Shown in pieces: positions 44,404-55,703 of a stretch of 64,000 nt of DNA. This DNA comes from Pseudoduganella albidiflava (lineage in GTDB: Bacteria; Pseudomonadota; Gammaproteobacteria; Burkholderiales; Burkholderiaceae_D), in the NCBI RefSeq assembly GCF_004322755.1, contig NZ_CP036401.1, forward strand, positions 372,001 through 436,000. Reading direction: 5' to 3'. Position numbers and translations under genes: made by a program. The stretch's first letter is position 1; every line of letters begins with the position of its first letter. The notes under the pieces are model-generated. The model did no database searches. It was not told the DNA's origin and worked only from the letters and a program-made list of their open reading frames with translations.

Positions 44404-44934
44404 ATGGTGAGCACCGGCCTGGACGAAGCCATCGTGTGGACGTGGCTCGCGGAAGTCGCCGACCCGGAAATCCCCGTGATCTCCGTCGTCGACCTCGGCA
44501 TCGTGCGCGCCGTCGGCGTCGACGGCGACAGCGTCACCGTCACGCTCACGCCCACGTATTCCGGCTGCCCGGCCACGCACGTGATCGAGGCCGCCGTGCG
44601 CGAGGCGCTGCAAGCCCACGGCGTCGACGATGTCCGCATCGTGACCCGGCTGTCGCCGGCCTGGACCACCGACTGGCTCAGCGAAGAGGGCAAGCGCAAG
44701 CTGCATGGCTACGGCATCGCCCCGCCGGCCCGGCAGGTGATCGACATTTCCGGCCTGCGCGGCGGTCTCGCCGCCGCGGTTTCGCGCAGTGCCCGCGCCG
44801 CGCCGGCGGTGGCGTGCCCGCACTGCGGTTCCACGCACACCGAACTCACCAGCCAGTTCGGCTCCACGCCCTGCAAGGCGCTGTACCGGTGCCGCGCCTG
44901 CCGCGAACCGTTCGATTACTTCAAGTGCCACTGA
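44404..44934 (+). CDS. paaD: PaaD, Fe-S cluster/maturation protein for the epoxidase
   Basis: 176 residues from ATG 44404. It contains a DUF59/MIP18-type domain (VADPEIPVISVVDLGIVRAV, then LTPTYSGCPATHVIEAAVRE), expected for a factor acting in metal-cluster assembly of the PaaABCE complex. The C-terminus has a four-Cys zinc-ribbon-like segment (CPHCGSTHTELTSQFGSTPC and YRCRACREPFDYFKCH). PaaD is needed in vivo, but is not part of the purified epoxidase. Confidence 0.94.
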   Translation: MVSTGLDEAIVWTWLAEVADPEIPVISVVDLGIVRAVGVDGDSVTVTLTPTYSGCPATHVIEAAVREALQAHGVDDVRIVTRLSPAWTTDWLSEEGKRKLHGYGIAPPARQVIDISGLRGGLAAAVSRSARAAPAVACPHCGSTHTELTSQFGSTPCKALYRCRACREPFDYFKCH

Positions 44935-44958
44935 CCGGGGTACCGGGGACAAGCCGAG

Positions 44959-45020
44959 ATGAGCAACCGACATGAGCAACCGAGTGAACAACCGAGCGAG
45001 CAACTGAGATGAGCAAATTC
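44959..45020 (+). repeat. 12-nt tandem repeats at the paaD-paaE junction
   Basis: Four degenerate copies of TGAGCAACCGAG lie between 44959 and 45012, and the paaE start itself reads ATGAGCAAATTC, so the repeats look like duplications of the paaE initiation region. The first copy opens a 17-codon frame (44959-45012) whose TGA overlaps the paaE ATG. This could couple paaE translation to the upstream ribosomes or may be an accident. Confidence 0.6.
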
Positions 45021-46091
45021 CACCCGCTGACCGTCGCCCGCGTGCACCAGGAAACGCGCGACTGCATCGCCGTCACGTTTGCCGTGCCGCCCGAACTGGC
45101 CGGTGACTTCCGCTACCAGCAGGGCCAGCACCTGACCCTGCGCGCCAGGATCGGCGACGAAGACGTGCGCCGCTCCTACTCGATCTGTTCGGCCGTGCAG
45201 GACGGCGCGCTGCGCGTGGCCATCAAGCGCACGCCCGGCGGCATGTTTTCCTGCTGGGCCAACGAATCACTGAAACCGGGCGCCATCATCGACGTCATGC
45301 CGCCGATGGGCCACTTCAACGTGCCGCTGCGGGCCGACAGCGAGCGGCATTACCTCGCGTTCGCCGCCGGCAGCGGCATCACGCCGGTCCTGTCGATCCT
45401 CAAGACCACCCTGATGACGGAACCGCGCAGCCGTTTCACGCTGGTCTACGGCAACCGTTCGTCGTCGTCCGTGATCTTCAGGAACGAGCTGATGGAGCTG
45501 AAGGACCTGTACCTGGAGCGCCTGAACATCGTCTACGTGATGAGCCGCGAGCAGCAGGATATCGAACTGTTCAACGGCCGCATCACGAAGGAAAAGACCC
45601 AGCAGTTCCTGCGGCAGTGGATCGACATCGCCGACTACGACGCGGCCTTCCTGTGCGGCCCGGAAGACATGCTCCATGGCGTTTCCGAAGCGCTGCAGGA
45701 AGCGGGCATGCCGAAATCGGCCATCAAGATCGAACTGTTCGCCGCATCGATCCCGAAGCACCGGCACGTGCCGCGCGCCCAGCTGGACGCCCAGGCGGCC
45801 CAGCACCTGACCGAAGTCACCGTGATCCAGGACGGCAATGCCGCCACGTTCACGATGGAGAAGGACAAGGAATCGATCCTCGACGCCGGCCTGCGCGCCG
45901 GGCTGGAAATGCGCTATTCGTGCAAGGGCGGCGTCTGTTCCACCTGCCGCTGCAAGGTCGTCGACGGTAAGGTGGACATGGATGTCAACTATGCGCTGGA
46001 AGACTACGAGATCGCGCGCGGCTTCGTGCTGAGCTGCCAGAGCTTCCCGGCCACGGACCGGGTGGTGATCGATTTCGACCAGGCGGAATAA
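45009..46091 (+). CDS. paaE: 1,2-phenylacetyl-CoA epoxidase reductase PaaE
   Basis: 360 residues. PaaE moves electrons from NADPH to the PaaAC di-iron site. The N-terminal FAD domain shows GEDVRRSYSICSAV-type RRSYSIC (residues about 57-63), and the NAD(P) domain AAGSGITPVLSILKTTL and YGNRSSSSVIF. The C-terminal plant-type [2Fe-2S] domain has CKGGVCSTCRCKV and a fourth Cys in FVLSCQSFP. Domain order and length are standard. It is preceded by degenerate tandem repeats and followed by a 48-nt gap before paaG. Confidence 0.96.
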   Translation: MSKFHPLTVARVHQETRDCIAVTFAVPPELAGDFRYQQGQHLTLRARIGDEDVRRSYSICSAVQDGALRVAIKRTPGGMFSCWANESLKPGAIIDVMPPMGHFNVPLRADSERHYLAFAAGSGITPVLSILKTTLMTEPRSRFTLVYGNRSSSSVIFRNELMELKDLYLERLNIVYVMSREQQDIELFNGRITKEKTQQFLRQWIDIADYDAAFLCGPEDMLHGVSEALQEAGMPKSAIKIELFAASIPKHRHVPRAQLDAQAAQHLTEVTVIQDGNAATFTMEKDKESILDAGLRAGLEMRYSCKGGVCSTCRCKVVDGKVDMDVNYALEDYEIARGFVLSCQSFPATDRVVIDFDQAE

Positions 46092-46098
46092 CTCGAAG

Positions 46099-46121
46099 CA
46101 CCCCAAAGGCAAATTCCGGGG
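46099..46121. repeat. intergenic repeat fragment inside the paa operon
   Basis: CACCCCAAAGGCAAATTCCGGGG lies between paaE and paaG. Closely related sequences occur at 16453-16475 and, inverted, at about 59718-59742, each next to a GGGGTCAG module. Confidence 0.65.
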
Positions 46122-46139
46122 TTGAAAAGGAGACTAGCA

Positions 46140-46931
46140 ATGACTTACCAGAACATCCTGTTCGGCATCGAGGCCGGCGTCGCCACGCTGACCCTGAATC
46201 GCCCCGACAAACTGAACAGCTTTACCCAGGCGATGCACCTCGAGGTGCGCGATGCCTTCGACCGGATCCGCGCCGACAAGAGCGTGCGCGTGCTGGTGCT
46301 GACCGGCGCCGGCCGCGGCTTTTGCGCCGGGCAAGACCTGTCGGACCGCGCCGTGTCGCCCGGTGGCGAACCCGTCGACCTGGGCGAATCGGTGGAAAAA
46401 TACTATGCGCCGCTGGTCATGGCGATCAAGGAGTTGCCGATGCCGGTGATCTGCGCCGTCAACGGCGTGGCGGCCGGTGCCGGCGCCAACCTGGCGCTGG
46501 CCTGCGACATCGTGCTGGCGGCGAAATCGGCCTCGTTCATCCAGTCGTTCTGCAAGCTGGGGCTGATTCCCGACACGGGCGGCACCTGGCACCTGCCGCG
46601 CCTGGTCGGGCCGGCGCGGGCCATGGGCCTGGCCATGCTGGGTGACAAGCTCAGTGCCGACCGTGCCGAAGAGTGGGGCCTGATCTGGAAGGCGCTGCCG
46701 GACGATGCGCTGATGGCCGAGGCGATCGCCATGGCCCAGCATTTCGCCTGCGCCCCCACCAAGGGCCTGGCGTTCACGAAACGGGCCATGCAGCTCAGCG
46801 CCTGCAACGGCCTGCACGCCCAGCTGAAGCTGGAAACCGACATGATGCGCGAGCTGGGCAACAGCCACGACTACCGCGAAGGCGTCGATGCCTTCGTGGC
46901 CAAGCGCACGCCGCACTTCACGGGGGAATGA
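46140..46931 (+). CDS. paaG: 2-(1,2-epoxy-1,2-dihydrophenyl)acetyl-CoA isomerase PaaG
   Basis: 263 residues from ATG 46140 with AAGGAG in front. The crotonase fold is clear: VLTGAGRGFCAGQDLSDR, then PVICAVNGVAAGAGANLALA and SFCKLGLIPDTGGTWHLPRL, with the oxyanion Gly pair and active-site Asp of PaaG. It converts the ring epoxide to the oxepin-CoA and later moves a double bond. The pattern FCAGQDLSDR and the length favour PaaG over PaaF. paaH overlaps its stop by 1 nt. Confidence 0.94.
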   Translation: MTYQNILFGIEAGVATLTLNRPDKLNSFTQAMHLEVRDAFDRIRADKSVRVLVLTGAGRGFCAGQDLSDRAVSPGGEPVDLGESVEKYYAPLVMAIKELPMPVICAVNGVAAGAGANLALACDIVLAAKSASFIQSFCKLGLIPDTGGTWHLPRLVGPARAMGLAMLGDKLSADRAEEWGLIWKALPDDALMAEAIAMAQHFACAPTKGLAFTKRAMQLSACNGLHAQLKLETDMMRELGNSHDYREGVDAFVAKRTPHFTGE

Positions 46932-48487
46932 TGGCCGCGCTCACCACCGATTCCATCGTTGCCGTCATCGGCAGCGGCGCCATGGGCGCCGGCATCGCCC
47001 AGGTGGCCGCCGCCGCCGGGCACACCGTGAAGCTGTACGATGCCCGCCCCGAGGCCGTGAACCGGGCCATCGACGACATCGCCGGCACGTTCGGCAAGCT
47101 GGCCGCGAAAGGCAGGATGAGCGCCGCCGAAGCGGAAGCCGCGCGCGGCCGGCTGCAGGCGGCGAGCTCGCTGCGGGACCTGGCCGATGCCGCGCTCGTG
47201 ATCGAGGCGATCGTCGAGCAGCTCGACGCCAAGCGCGCGCTGTTCGCCGAGCTGGAAGGCGTCGTTGCCGACGAGGCGATCCTGGCCACCAATACGTCGT
47301 CGATCTCGGTGACCGCGCTGGGCGCGCCGCTGCGCCGGCCGGAACGCCTGGTCGGCATGCATTTCTTCAATCCGGTGCCGCTGATGGCGCTGGTCGAAGT
47401 CGTCAGCGGCCTCGCCACCGACCGCGCGGTGGCGCAGGCGGTGCACGATACCGCCGCCGCATGGGGCAAGAGCCCGGTGCATGCGCGCTCCACGCCCGGC
47501 TTCATCGTCAACCGCGTGGCGCGGCCCTACTATGCCGAGGCATGGCGCCTGCTGAACGAAGGCGCCGCCGACACGGCCACGCTGGACGCGGTGATGCGCG
47601 AGGCGGGCGGCTTCCGCATGGGGCCTTTCGAACTGATGGACCTGATCGGCCACGACGTCAACTATGCCGTCACGAAGTCCGTCTTCGATGCCTACTTTGG
47701 CGACCCGCGCTTCACGCCTTCCGTGCTGCAGCGCGAAATGGTCGATGCCGGCTTCCTGGGCCGCAAGTCGGGCCGCGGCTTCTACCGCTATGGCGACAAC
47801 GCCGTGCCGCCGCAGCCGAAAAGCGAGCCGCTTTGCCCGCGGCCGGAATACGTGGGCTACAGCCTGGAAGCCGGCGCCAGCAGCGAGCAGACGGCGCCGA
47901 TGCTGGCGCGCTTCGAGGCGCATGGCCTGCATGTCACCCGCCGCACCTCCATGGAAGGGCACCAGCATGGCGAGGCGCCGGCCTTCCACTGCAACGGCGC
48001 GGCGATCTACCTGACGGATGGCCGCAGCGCCACCGCCCGGGCCCGCGCCAACCGGCATGACGACACGGTGGTCTTCGATCTCGTGCTGGATGCCGCCAAT
48101 GCCCCTCGCATCGCCGTGGCGCGCGCTGACCAGTGCGGCGAGGCGGCCTACCAATCCGCCGTGGCGCTGTTCCAGGCCGCCGGCTTCGCCGTGACCCGGC
48201 TGGACGACGTGCCCGGGCTGGCCGTGATGCGCACCGTGGCGATGCTGGCCAACGAAGCGGCCGATACCGTCCACCAGGGCGTGTGCAGCGCGCGCGCCGT
48301 GGACATGGCGATGCAGAAGGGCGTCAACTACCCGCGCGGGCCGCTTGCCTGGGCGGACGCGGTGGGTGTCGGTCACATCGTCACGGTGCTCGACAACCTG
48401 GCCGCCACGTATGGGGAAGACCGCTACCGCGTGTCGCCGCTGCTGCGCCGCCGCCAGGCCGGCAGGAAGGCGATCCATGCCGAATGA
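46931..48487 (+). CDS. paaH: 3-hydroxyadipyl-CoA dehydrogenase PaaH
   Basis: 518 residues. It belongs to the 3-hydroxyacyl-CoA dehydrogenases: VAVIGSGAMGAGIAQVAAAA is the NAD-binding loop, ATNTSSISVTALGAPLRRPE precedes MHFFNPVPLMALVEVVSG (catalytic His), and GFIVNRVARPYYAEAWRLLN closes the first domain. The extended C-terminal part is typical of the PaaH branch, which has a second dehydrogenase-like domain. It oxidises 3-hydroxyadipyl-CoA. ATG 46931 overlaps the paaG stop (TGATG), and its own end overlaps paaI by 11 nt. Confidence 0.95.
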   Translation: MAALTTDSIVAVIGSGAMGAGIAQVAAAAGHTVKLYDARPEAVNRAIDDIAGTFGKLAAKGRMSAAEAEAARGRLQAASSLRDLADAALVIEAIVEQLDAKRALFAELEGVVADEAILATNTSSISVTALGAPLRRPERLVGMHFFNPVPLMALVEVVSGLATDRAVAQAVHDTAAAWGKSPVHARSTPGFIVNRVARPYYAEAWRLLNEGAADTATLDAVMREAGGFRMGPFELMDLIGHDVNYAVTKSVFDAYFGDPRFTPSVLQREMVDAGFLGRKSGRGFYRYGDNAVPPQPKSEPLCPRPEYVGYSLEAGASSEQTAPMLARFEAHGLHVTRRTSMEGHQHGEAPAFHCNGAAIYLTDGRSATARARANRHDDTVVFDLVLDAANAPRIAVARADQCGEAAYQSAVALFQAAGFAVTRLDDVPGLAVMRTVAMLANEAADTVHQGVCSARAVDMAMQKGVNYPRGPLAWADAVGVGHIVTVLDNLAATYGEDRYRVSPLLRRRQAGRKAIHAE

Positions 48488-48929
48488 TTCGTCTTCCCTG
48501 CCAGCCGGGCTGGAGGCGCAGGCGCTGGCCGAAGCGGCCGGCGCGGCGATGTTCGACCGCGATCCCGCCAGCCAGGGCCTGGGCATGACGCTCGACGAGA
48601 TCCGCCCCGGCTATGCACGCATGTCGATGCGCGTGCGCGCCGACATGCTGAACGGGCACCGCACCTGCCACGGCGGCTTCATCTTCGCCCTGGCGGACAG
48701 CGCGTTCGCCTTTGCCTGCAACAGCCATAACCACAACACCGTGGGGGCCGGCTGCACCATCGATTACCTGGCGCCGGGGCGCCACGATGACCTGCTCACC
48801 GCGGAAGCGGTCGAGCGGGCACTGGCCGGCAAGACCGGCATCTACGACGTCGACGTCGTCAACCAGGATGGCCGGCTGGTCGCCACGTTCCGGGGCAAGT
48901 CGCACCGGGTGGGCGGCACGGTCGTCTGA
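48477..48929 (+). CDS. paaI: hydroxyphenylacetyl-CoA thioesterase PaaI
   Basis: 150 residues from ATG 48477. It is a hot-dog fold thioesterase of the PaaI family: GHRTCHGGFIFALADSAFAF is the HGG motif helix, then GAGCTIDYLAPGRHDD. PaaI hydrolyses dead-end aryl-CoA thioesters so that CoA is not trapped. It overlaps the end of paaH and is followed by paaK after 39 bp. Confidence 0.94.
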   Translation: MPNDSSSLPAGLEAQALAEAAGAAMFDRDPASQGLGMTLDEIRPGYARMSMRVRADMLNGHRTCHGGFIFALADSAFAFACNSHNHNTVGAGCTIDYLAPGRHDDLLTAEAVERALAGKTGIYDVDVVNQDGRLVATFRGKSHRVGGTVV

Positions 48930-48968
48930 GTCCAAGCCACGAATTTCGGCATCAAACTGGAGGAGACA

Positions 48969-50291
48969 ATGGTTCAATCTATTCCCGCGCCGGCGGACCT
49001 GGAGCCGATCGAGCGCGCCAGCCGCGACGAACTGCAGGCCCTGCAACTGGAGCGCCTGAAGAAAACCCTGCGGCATGCGTACGACAACGTGCCGCACTAC
49101 CGTGCCGCCTTCGATGCGCATGGCGTGCATCCGGAAGAACTGCGTTCGCTGGCCGACCTGGCGAAGTTCCCGTTCACGGACAAGAAGACGCTGCGCGACA
49201 ATTATCCGTTCGGCCTGTTCGCCGTGCCGCGCGAGAAAGTGGTGCGCATCCATGCGTCGAGCGGCACCACCGGCAAGGCGACCGTGGTCGGCTACACGCA
49301 GAACGATATCGATACGTGGGCCGATGTGGTGGCCCGCTCGATCCGCGCCGCCGGCGGGCGCGCCGGGGACATGGTGCACATCTCGTACGGCTACGGCCTG
49401 TTCACCGGCGGCCTGGGCGCGCACTACGGCGCCGAGCGTCTCGGCTGCACGGTGATTCCCATGTCCGGCGGGCAGACCGAAAAGCAGGTGCAGCTGATCC
49501 GCGACTTCGGGCCGTCGATCATCATGGTCACGCCGTCGTACATGCTGAACATCATCGAGGAATTCCAGAAGCAGGGCATCGATCCGGCGACCTCGTCGCT
49601 GAAAGTGGGCATCTTCGGCGCCGAACCGTGGACCGATGCGATGCGCCGCGAGATCGAGGCGCGCGCCGGCATCGATGCGGTGGACATCTACGGGCTGTCG
49701 GAAGTGATGGGGCCCGGCGTGGCCAGCGAATGCATCGAAAGCAAGGATGGCCCAGTCATCTGGGAAGACCATTTCTATCCGGAGATCATCGACCCGGAAA
49801 CGGGCGAGGTGCTGCCGGACGGCGCCGAGGGCGAGCTGGTCTTCACGTCGCTCACCAAGGAAGCGATGCCGGTGATCCGCTACAGGACGAGAGACCTCAC
49901 GCGGTTATTGCCGCCCACCTCGCGCGCCATGCGCCGGATGGGCAAGATCACCGGCCGGTCCGACGACATGCTGATCATCCGCGGCGTCAACGTCTTCCCC
50001 ACGCAGATCGAGGAACTGATCCTGAAAATGCCGAAGCTGGCGCCGCAATACCAGCTGGTCGTCACGCGCGACGGGCACCTGGACAAGCTCGACGTCATCG
50101 CCGAGCTGCGCCCGGGAACGCCCGGCGCCGACGCCGAGGCACTCAGCCAGCAGTTGGCAAATGAGCTGGAACACTGCATCAAGACCCACGTCGGCGTTTC
50201 CACCCGCGTCAGCGTGGTGGCACCCGACGGCATCGAACGCACGCTGACCGGCAAGGCGCGCCGCGTGATCGACAAACGACCGAGGAACTGA
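48969..50291 (+). CDS. paaK: phenylacetate-CoA ligase PaaK
   Basis: 440 residues from ATG 48969, preceded by GGAGGAG. It belongs to the ANL adenylating enzymes: HASSGTTGKATVVGYT is the P-loop motif, YGLSEVMGPGVASECIE, and the C-terminal hinge TGRSDDMLIIRGVNVFPTQI. PaaK activates phenylacetate with ATP and CoA and produces the inducer of the whole pathway, phenylacetyl-CoA. It sits in the middle of the operon, which matches betaproteobacterial orders. Confidence 0.96.
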   Translation: MVQSIPAPADLEPIERASRDELQALQLERLKKTLRHAYDNVPHYRAAFDAHGVHPEELRSLADLAKFPFTDKKTLRDNYPFGLFAVPREKVVRIHASSGTTGKATVVGYTQNDIDTWADVVARSIRAAGGRAGDMVHISYGYGLFTGGLGAHYGAERLGCTVIPMSGGQTEKQVQLIRDFGPSIIMVTPSYMLNIIEEFQKQGIDPATSSLKVGIFGAEPWTDAMRREIEARAGIDAVDIYGLSEVMGPGVASECIESKDGPVIWEDHFYPEIIDPETGEVLPDGAEGELVFTSLTKEAMPVIRYRTRDLTRLLPPTSRAMRRMGKITGRSDDMLIIRGVNVFPTQIEELILKMPKLAPQYQLVVTRDGHLDKLDVIAELRPGTPGADAEALSQQLANELEHCIKTHVGVSTRVSVVAPDGIERTLTGKARRVIDKRPRN

Positions 50292-50293
50292 CC

Positions 50294-51514
<1,221 letters not shown>

Positions 51515-51520
51515 GCGGCC

Positions 51521-52141
51521 ATGGTGAACAGCGTCGTGAAAGTCTATGAAATCAATGGCGTGCGGCCGGTGGTGCATCCGACGGCCTATGTGCACCCGAG
51601 CGCGGTGCTGGTCGGCGACGTGATCGTCGGCCCGCGCTGCTACGTCGGGCCGCTGGCATCGCTGCGCGGCGACTTCGGGCGGATCGTCCTGGAAGAAGGC
51701 TCGAACGTGCAGGATGGCTGCGTGATGCATGGCTTCGCCAACTGCGACACGGTGGTCGAAGCGGATGGCCATATCGGCCACGGCGCCGTGCTGCACGGCT
51801 GCCGGATCGGGCGCAATGCGCTGGTGGGCATGAACGCCGTCGTGATGGATAACGCGGTGGTCGGCAGCGAGAGCATCGTGGCGGCGATGAGCTTCGTGAA
51901 GGCCAACATGGCGATCCCGCCGCGCAGCATGGCGATGGGGATGCCGGCGCGGATCGTCCGCGAGGTCACGGATGAGGAAATCGCGTGGAAGAACATCGGT
52001 ACCGCGCAATACCACGAGCTGGCGGTGCGTTCGCGCGACACCATGCGCGAGGTCGAGGCATTCACCGAGCCCGAACCGGACCGCCGGCGCATCGCATGGG
52101 AAAGTTCGGTACCGCTGCACGTACACAAGAAAACAAGCTGA
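51521..52141 (+). CDS. paaY: PaaY, left-handed beta-helix thioesterase/carbonic-anhydrase-like protein
   Basis: 206 residues. The left-handed beta-helix with hexapeptide repeats is visible (VLVGDVIVGPRCYVGPLASL, RGDFGRIVLEEGSNVQDGCV, GHGAVLHGCRIGRNALVGMN), including the His ligands of the gamma-carbonic-anhydrase-like metal site (HGFAN, GHIGHGAVLHG). In the paa pathway PaaY acts as a thioesterase that, with PaaI, limits CoA trapping. paaZ follows after 12 bp. Confidence 0.93.
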   Translation: MVNSVVKVYEINGVRPVVHPTAYVHPSAVLVGDVIVGPRCYVGPLASLRGDFGRIVLEEGSNVQDGCVMHGFANCDTVVEADGHIGHGAVLHGCRIGRNALVGMNAVVMDNAVVGSESIVAAMSFVKANMAIPPRSMAMGMPARIVREVTDEEIAWKNIGTAQYHELAVRSRDTMREVEAFTEPEPDRRRIAWESSVPLHVHKKTS

Positions 52142-52153
52142 CAGGAGACGGAC

Positions 52154-54190
<2,037 letters not shown>

Positions 54191-54198
54191 CCAACCGG

Positions 54199-55452
54199 TC
54201 ACTGCCCCTGTAGGCCGGACGGATCGTCGAAGGGATCGTCGAAGGGGTTGTCAAAGGGGTTGTCAATCGAGCGGGCCGGCCGGGTAAACCAGCGCGGCCC
54301 GTTTTCCGTCATGTAGAAGTGGTCTTCGTGGCGAATGCCGAATTCGCCCGGCACGCAGATCATCGGTTCGTTCGAGAAGCACATGCCCACGTCCAGCGGG
54401 GTCTTGTCTCCGCCCACCAGGTAGGGCCATTCATGGATATCCAGGCCGATGCCGTGGCCCGTGCGGTGCGGCAGGCCGGGCAGGGCGTAGCCGGGGCCGA
54501 AGCCGGCCGCTGCCAGCGAGCGGCGCGCCGCCGCATCGACTTCCTCGCACGGCACGCCCAGCTGCGCCGCATCGAACGCCGCCTGCTGCGCCGCCTTTTC
54601 CGCATTCCACACGGCCCGCTGCCGCTCGCTCGGCGTGCCGAACACGTAGGTGCGCGTGATGTCGGAAATATAGTCGTGCAGCTTGCAGCCGGTATCGATC
54701 AGCACCGTGTCGCCGTCCTTCAGCGTCTGCACGTACGACACGCCGTGCGGGAAGGCCGTGGCTTCGCCGAACAGCACGATGACGAAATACGAGCCGGCCG
54801 GCGCGCCCACCTTGCGGTGCGCGCGGTCGATGAAGTCGGCCACTTCCCTGGTCGTGATGCCTTCGCGCAGGATGCTGGCGGTGGCCACGTGCACGGCCAG
54901 CGTCATGTCCTTGGCGCGCTGCATCAGCGCGATCTCGGCCGGCGACTTGCGGGTGCGGCAGTGGGCTGTCACGGTCTTGGCGTTTTCCAGCGTGTAGTCG
55001 GGCGCCTGCTGGCGGATGCCGTCCGACGTGAAGAAGGGCGTGCTTTCATCGATGCCGACGCGGACGCCTGGCTCGATGCCCAGCGCCCGCAGGGTATCGA
55101 CGAACAGGGTGCACGGGTTTTCATGCTCGTGCCATGTGTGGATCGGTCCATCGGCCACCATGAAGTCCCGCAGCGTGGCTTCCTCGAAGGCCGGCGCCAG
55201 GTAGGCCAGCTCGCCCTCCGCCGGCAGGATCGCCCCCACCATCCGCTCGCTCGGGTGCCACTTCATGCCGGTGAAGTACAGCAGGTTCGTGCCCGCGTTC
55301 AGCCAAAGCGCGGCGATGCCCTGCGCGCGCATGAACGCCTGCGCCCTGGCGATGCGCGCCACGTGTTCCTCGCGCCCGATGGGCACCGCCCCCGCTGTCA
55401 TGTCCGACAGCGTCGCCAATGCCCGCTCGATGGTGTTTCCGCCGATGCCCAT
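54199..55452 (-). CDS. M24-family metallopeptidase (Xaa-Pro aminopeptidase-like)
   Basis: 417 residues from ATG 55452, supported by GGGAG. The pita-bread fold follows an N-terminal creatinase-like domain (about 20-160). Metal-ligand residues are VLIDTGCKLHDYISDITRTY (Asp, Asp), HRTGHGIGLDIHEWP (His), FSNEPMICVPG (Glu) and IRHEDHFYMTENG (Glu). It probably removes N-terminal residues before proline, but creatinase-type activity cannot be excluded. The C-terminus ends in DNPFDNPFDDPFDDPSG, encoded by a 12-nt tandem repeat at about 54220-54267, which is not part of the fold. A long upstream frame to 55503 has no ribosome site. Confidence 0.9.
   Translation of the reverse strand: MGIGGNTIERALATLSDMTAGAVPIGREEHVARIARAQAFMRAQGIAALWLNAGTNLLYFTGMKWHPSERMVGAILPAEGELAYLAPAFEEATLRDFMVADGPIHTWHEHENPCTLFVDTLRALGIEPGVRVGIDESTPFFTSDGIRQQAPDYTLENAKTVTAHCRTRKSPAEIALMQRAKDMTLAVHVATASILREGITTREVADFIDRAHRKVGAPAGSYFVIVLFGEATAFPHGVSYVQTLKDGDTVLIDTGCKLHDYISDITRTYVFGTPSERQRAVWNAEKAAQQAAFDAAQLGVPCEEVDAAARRSLAAAGFGPGYALPGLPHRTGHGIGLDIHEWPYLVGGDKTPLDVGMCFSNEPMICVPGEFGIRHEDHFYMTENGPRWFTRPARSIDNPFDNPFDDPFDDPSGLQGQ
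54220..54267 (-). repeat. 12-nt tandem repeats in the 3' end of the M24 peptidase gene
   Basis: Read on the plus strand, the unit GGATCGTCGAAG and its variant GGGTTGTCAAAG repeat four times and encode Asp-Asn/Asp-Pro-Phe on the minus strand. The frame is preserved, and copy number probably varies. Confidence 0.75.
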
Positions 55453-55510
55453 GCTTGCTCCCTTGATTCGAAGCGAGATGATAGCAGTGCTATGCCGAAA
55501 CATTTCCTAA

Positions 55511-55680
55511 AACCGGGGTCAGACCCCGATTCTAGGAAATATTTCCGGAATTTGGGGTCAGACCCCGGTTCCTGGAAATATTTCCGGAAAAGGGGGACTG
55601 GGAGGAGTGCAGGCTTGCAAGCCTGCACCGTTTCGCAGGCGCGGAGCATGCTCCGCGAAACCCCTGCTACACCCCCCGAC
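55511..55680. repeat. dimer of palindromic modules plus a 55-nt module
   Basis: GGGGTCAGACCCC at 55515-55527 and 55554-55566, and GGAAATATTTCC at 55535-55546 and 55574-55585, give two units with a 39-nt period. The module GCCTGCACCGTTTCGCAGGC... at 55621-55675 is shared with 16500-16552. The cluster lies between the start of the M24 gene and the end of the M4 protease gene, both on the minus strand. Confidence 0.75.
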
Positions 55681-55703
55681 TTGATGGCAGTTTCAGGAAA
55701 CAA

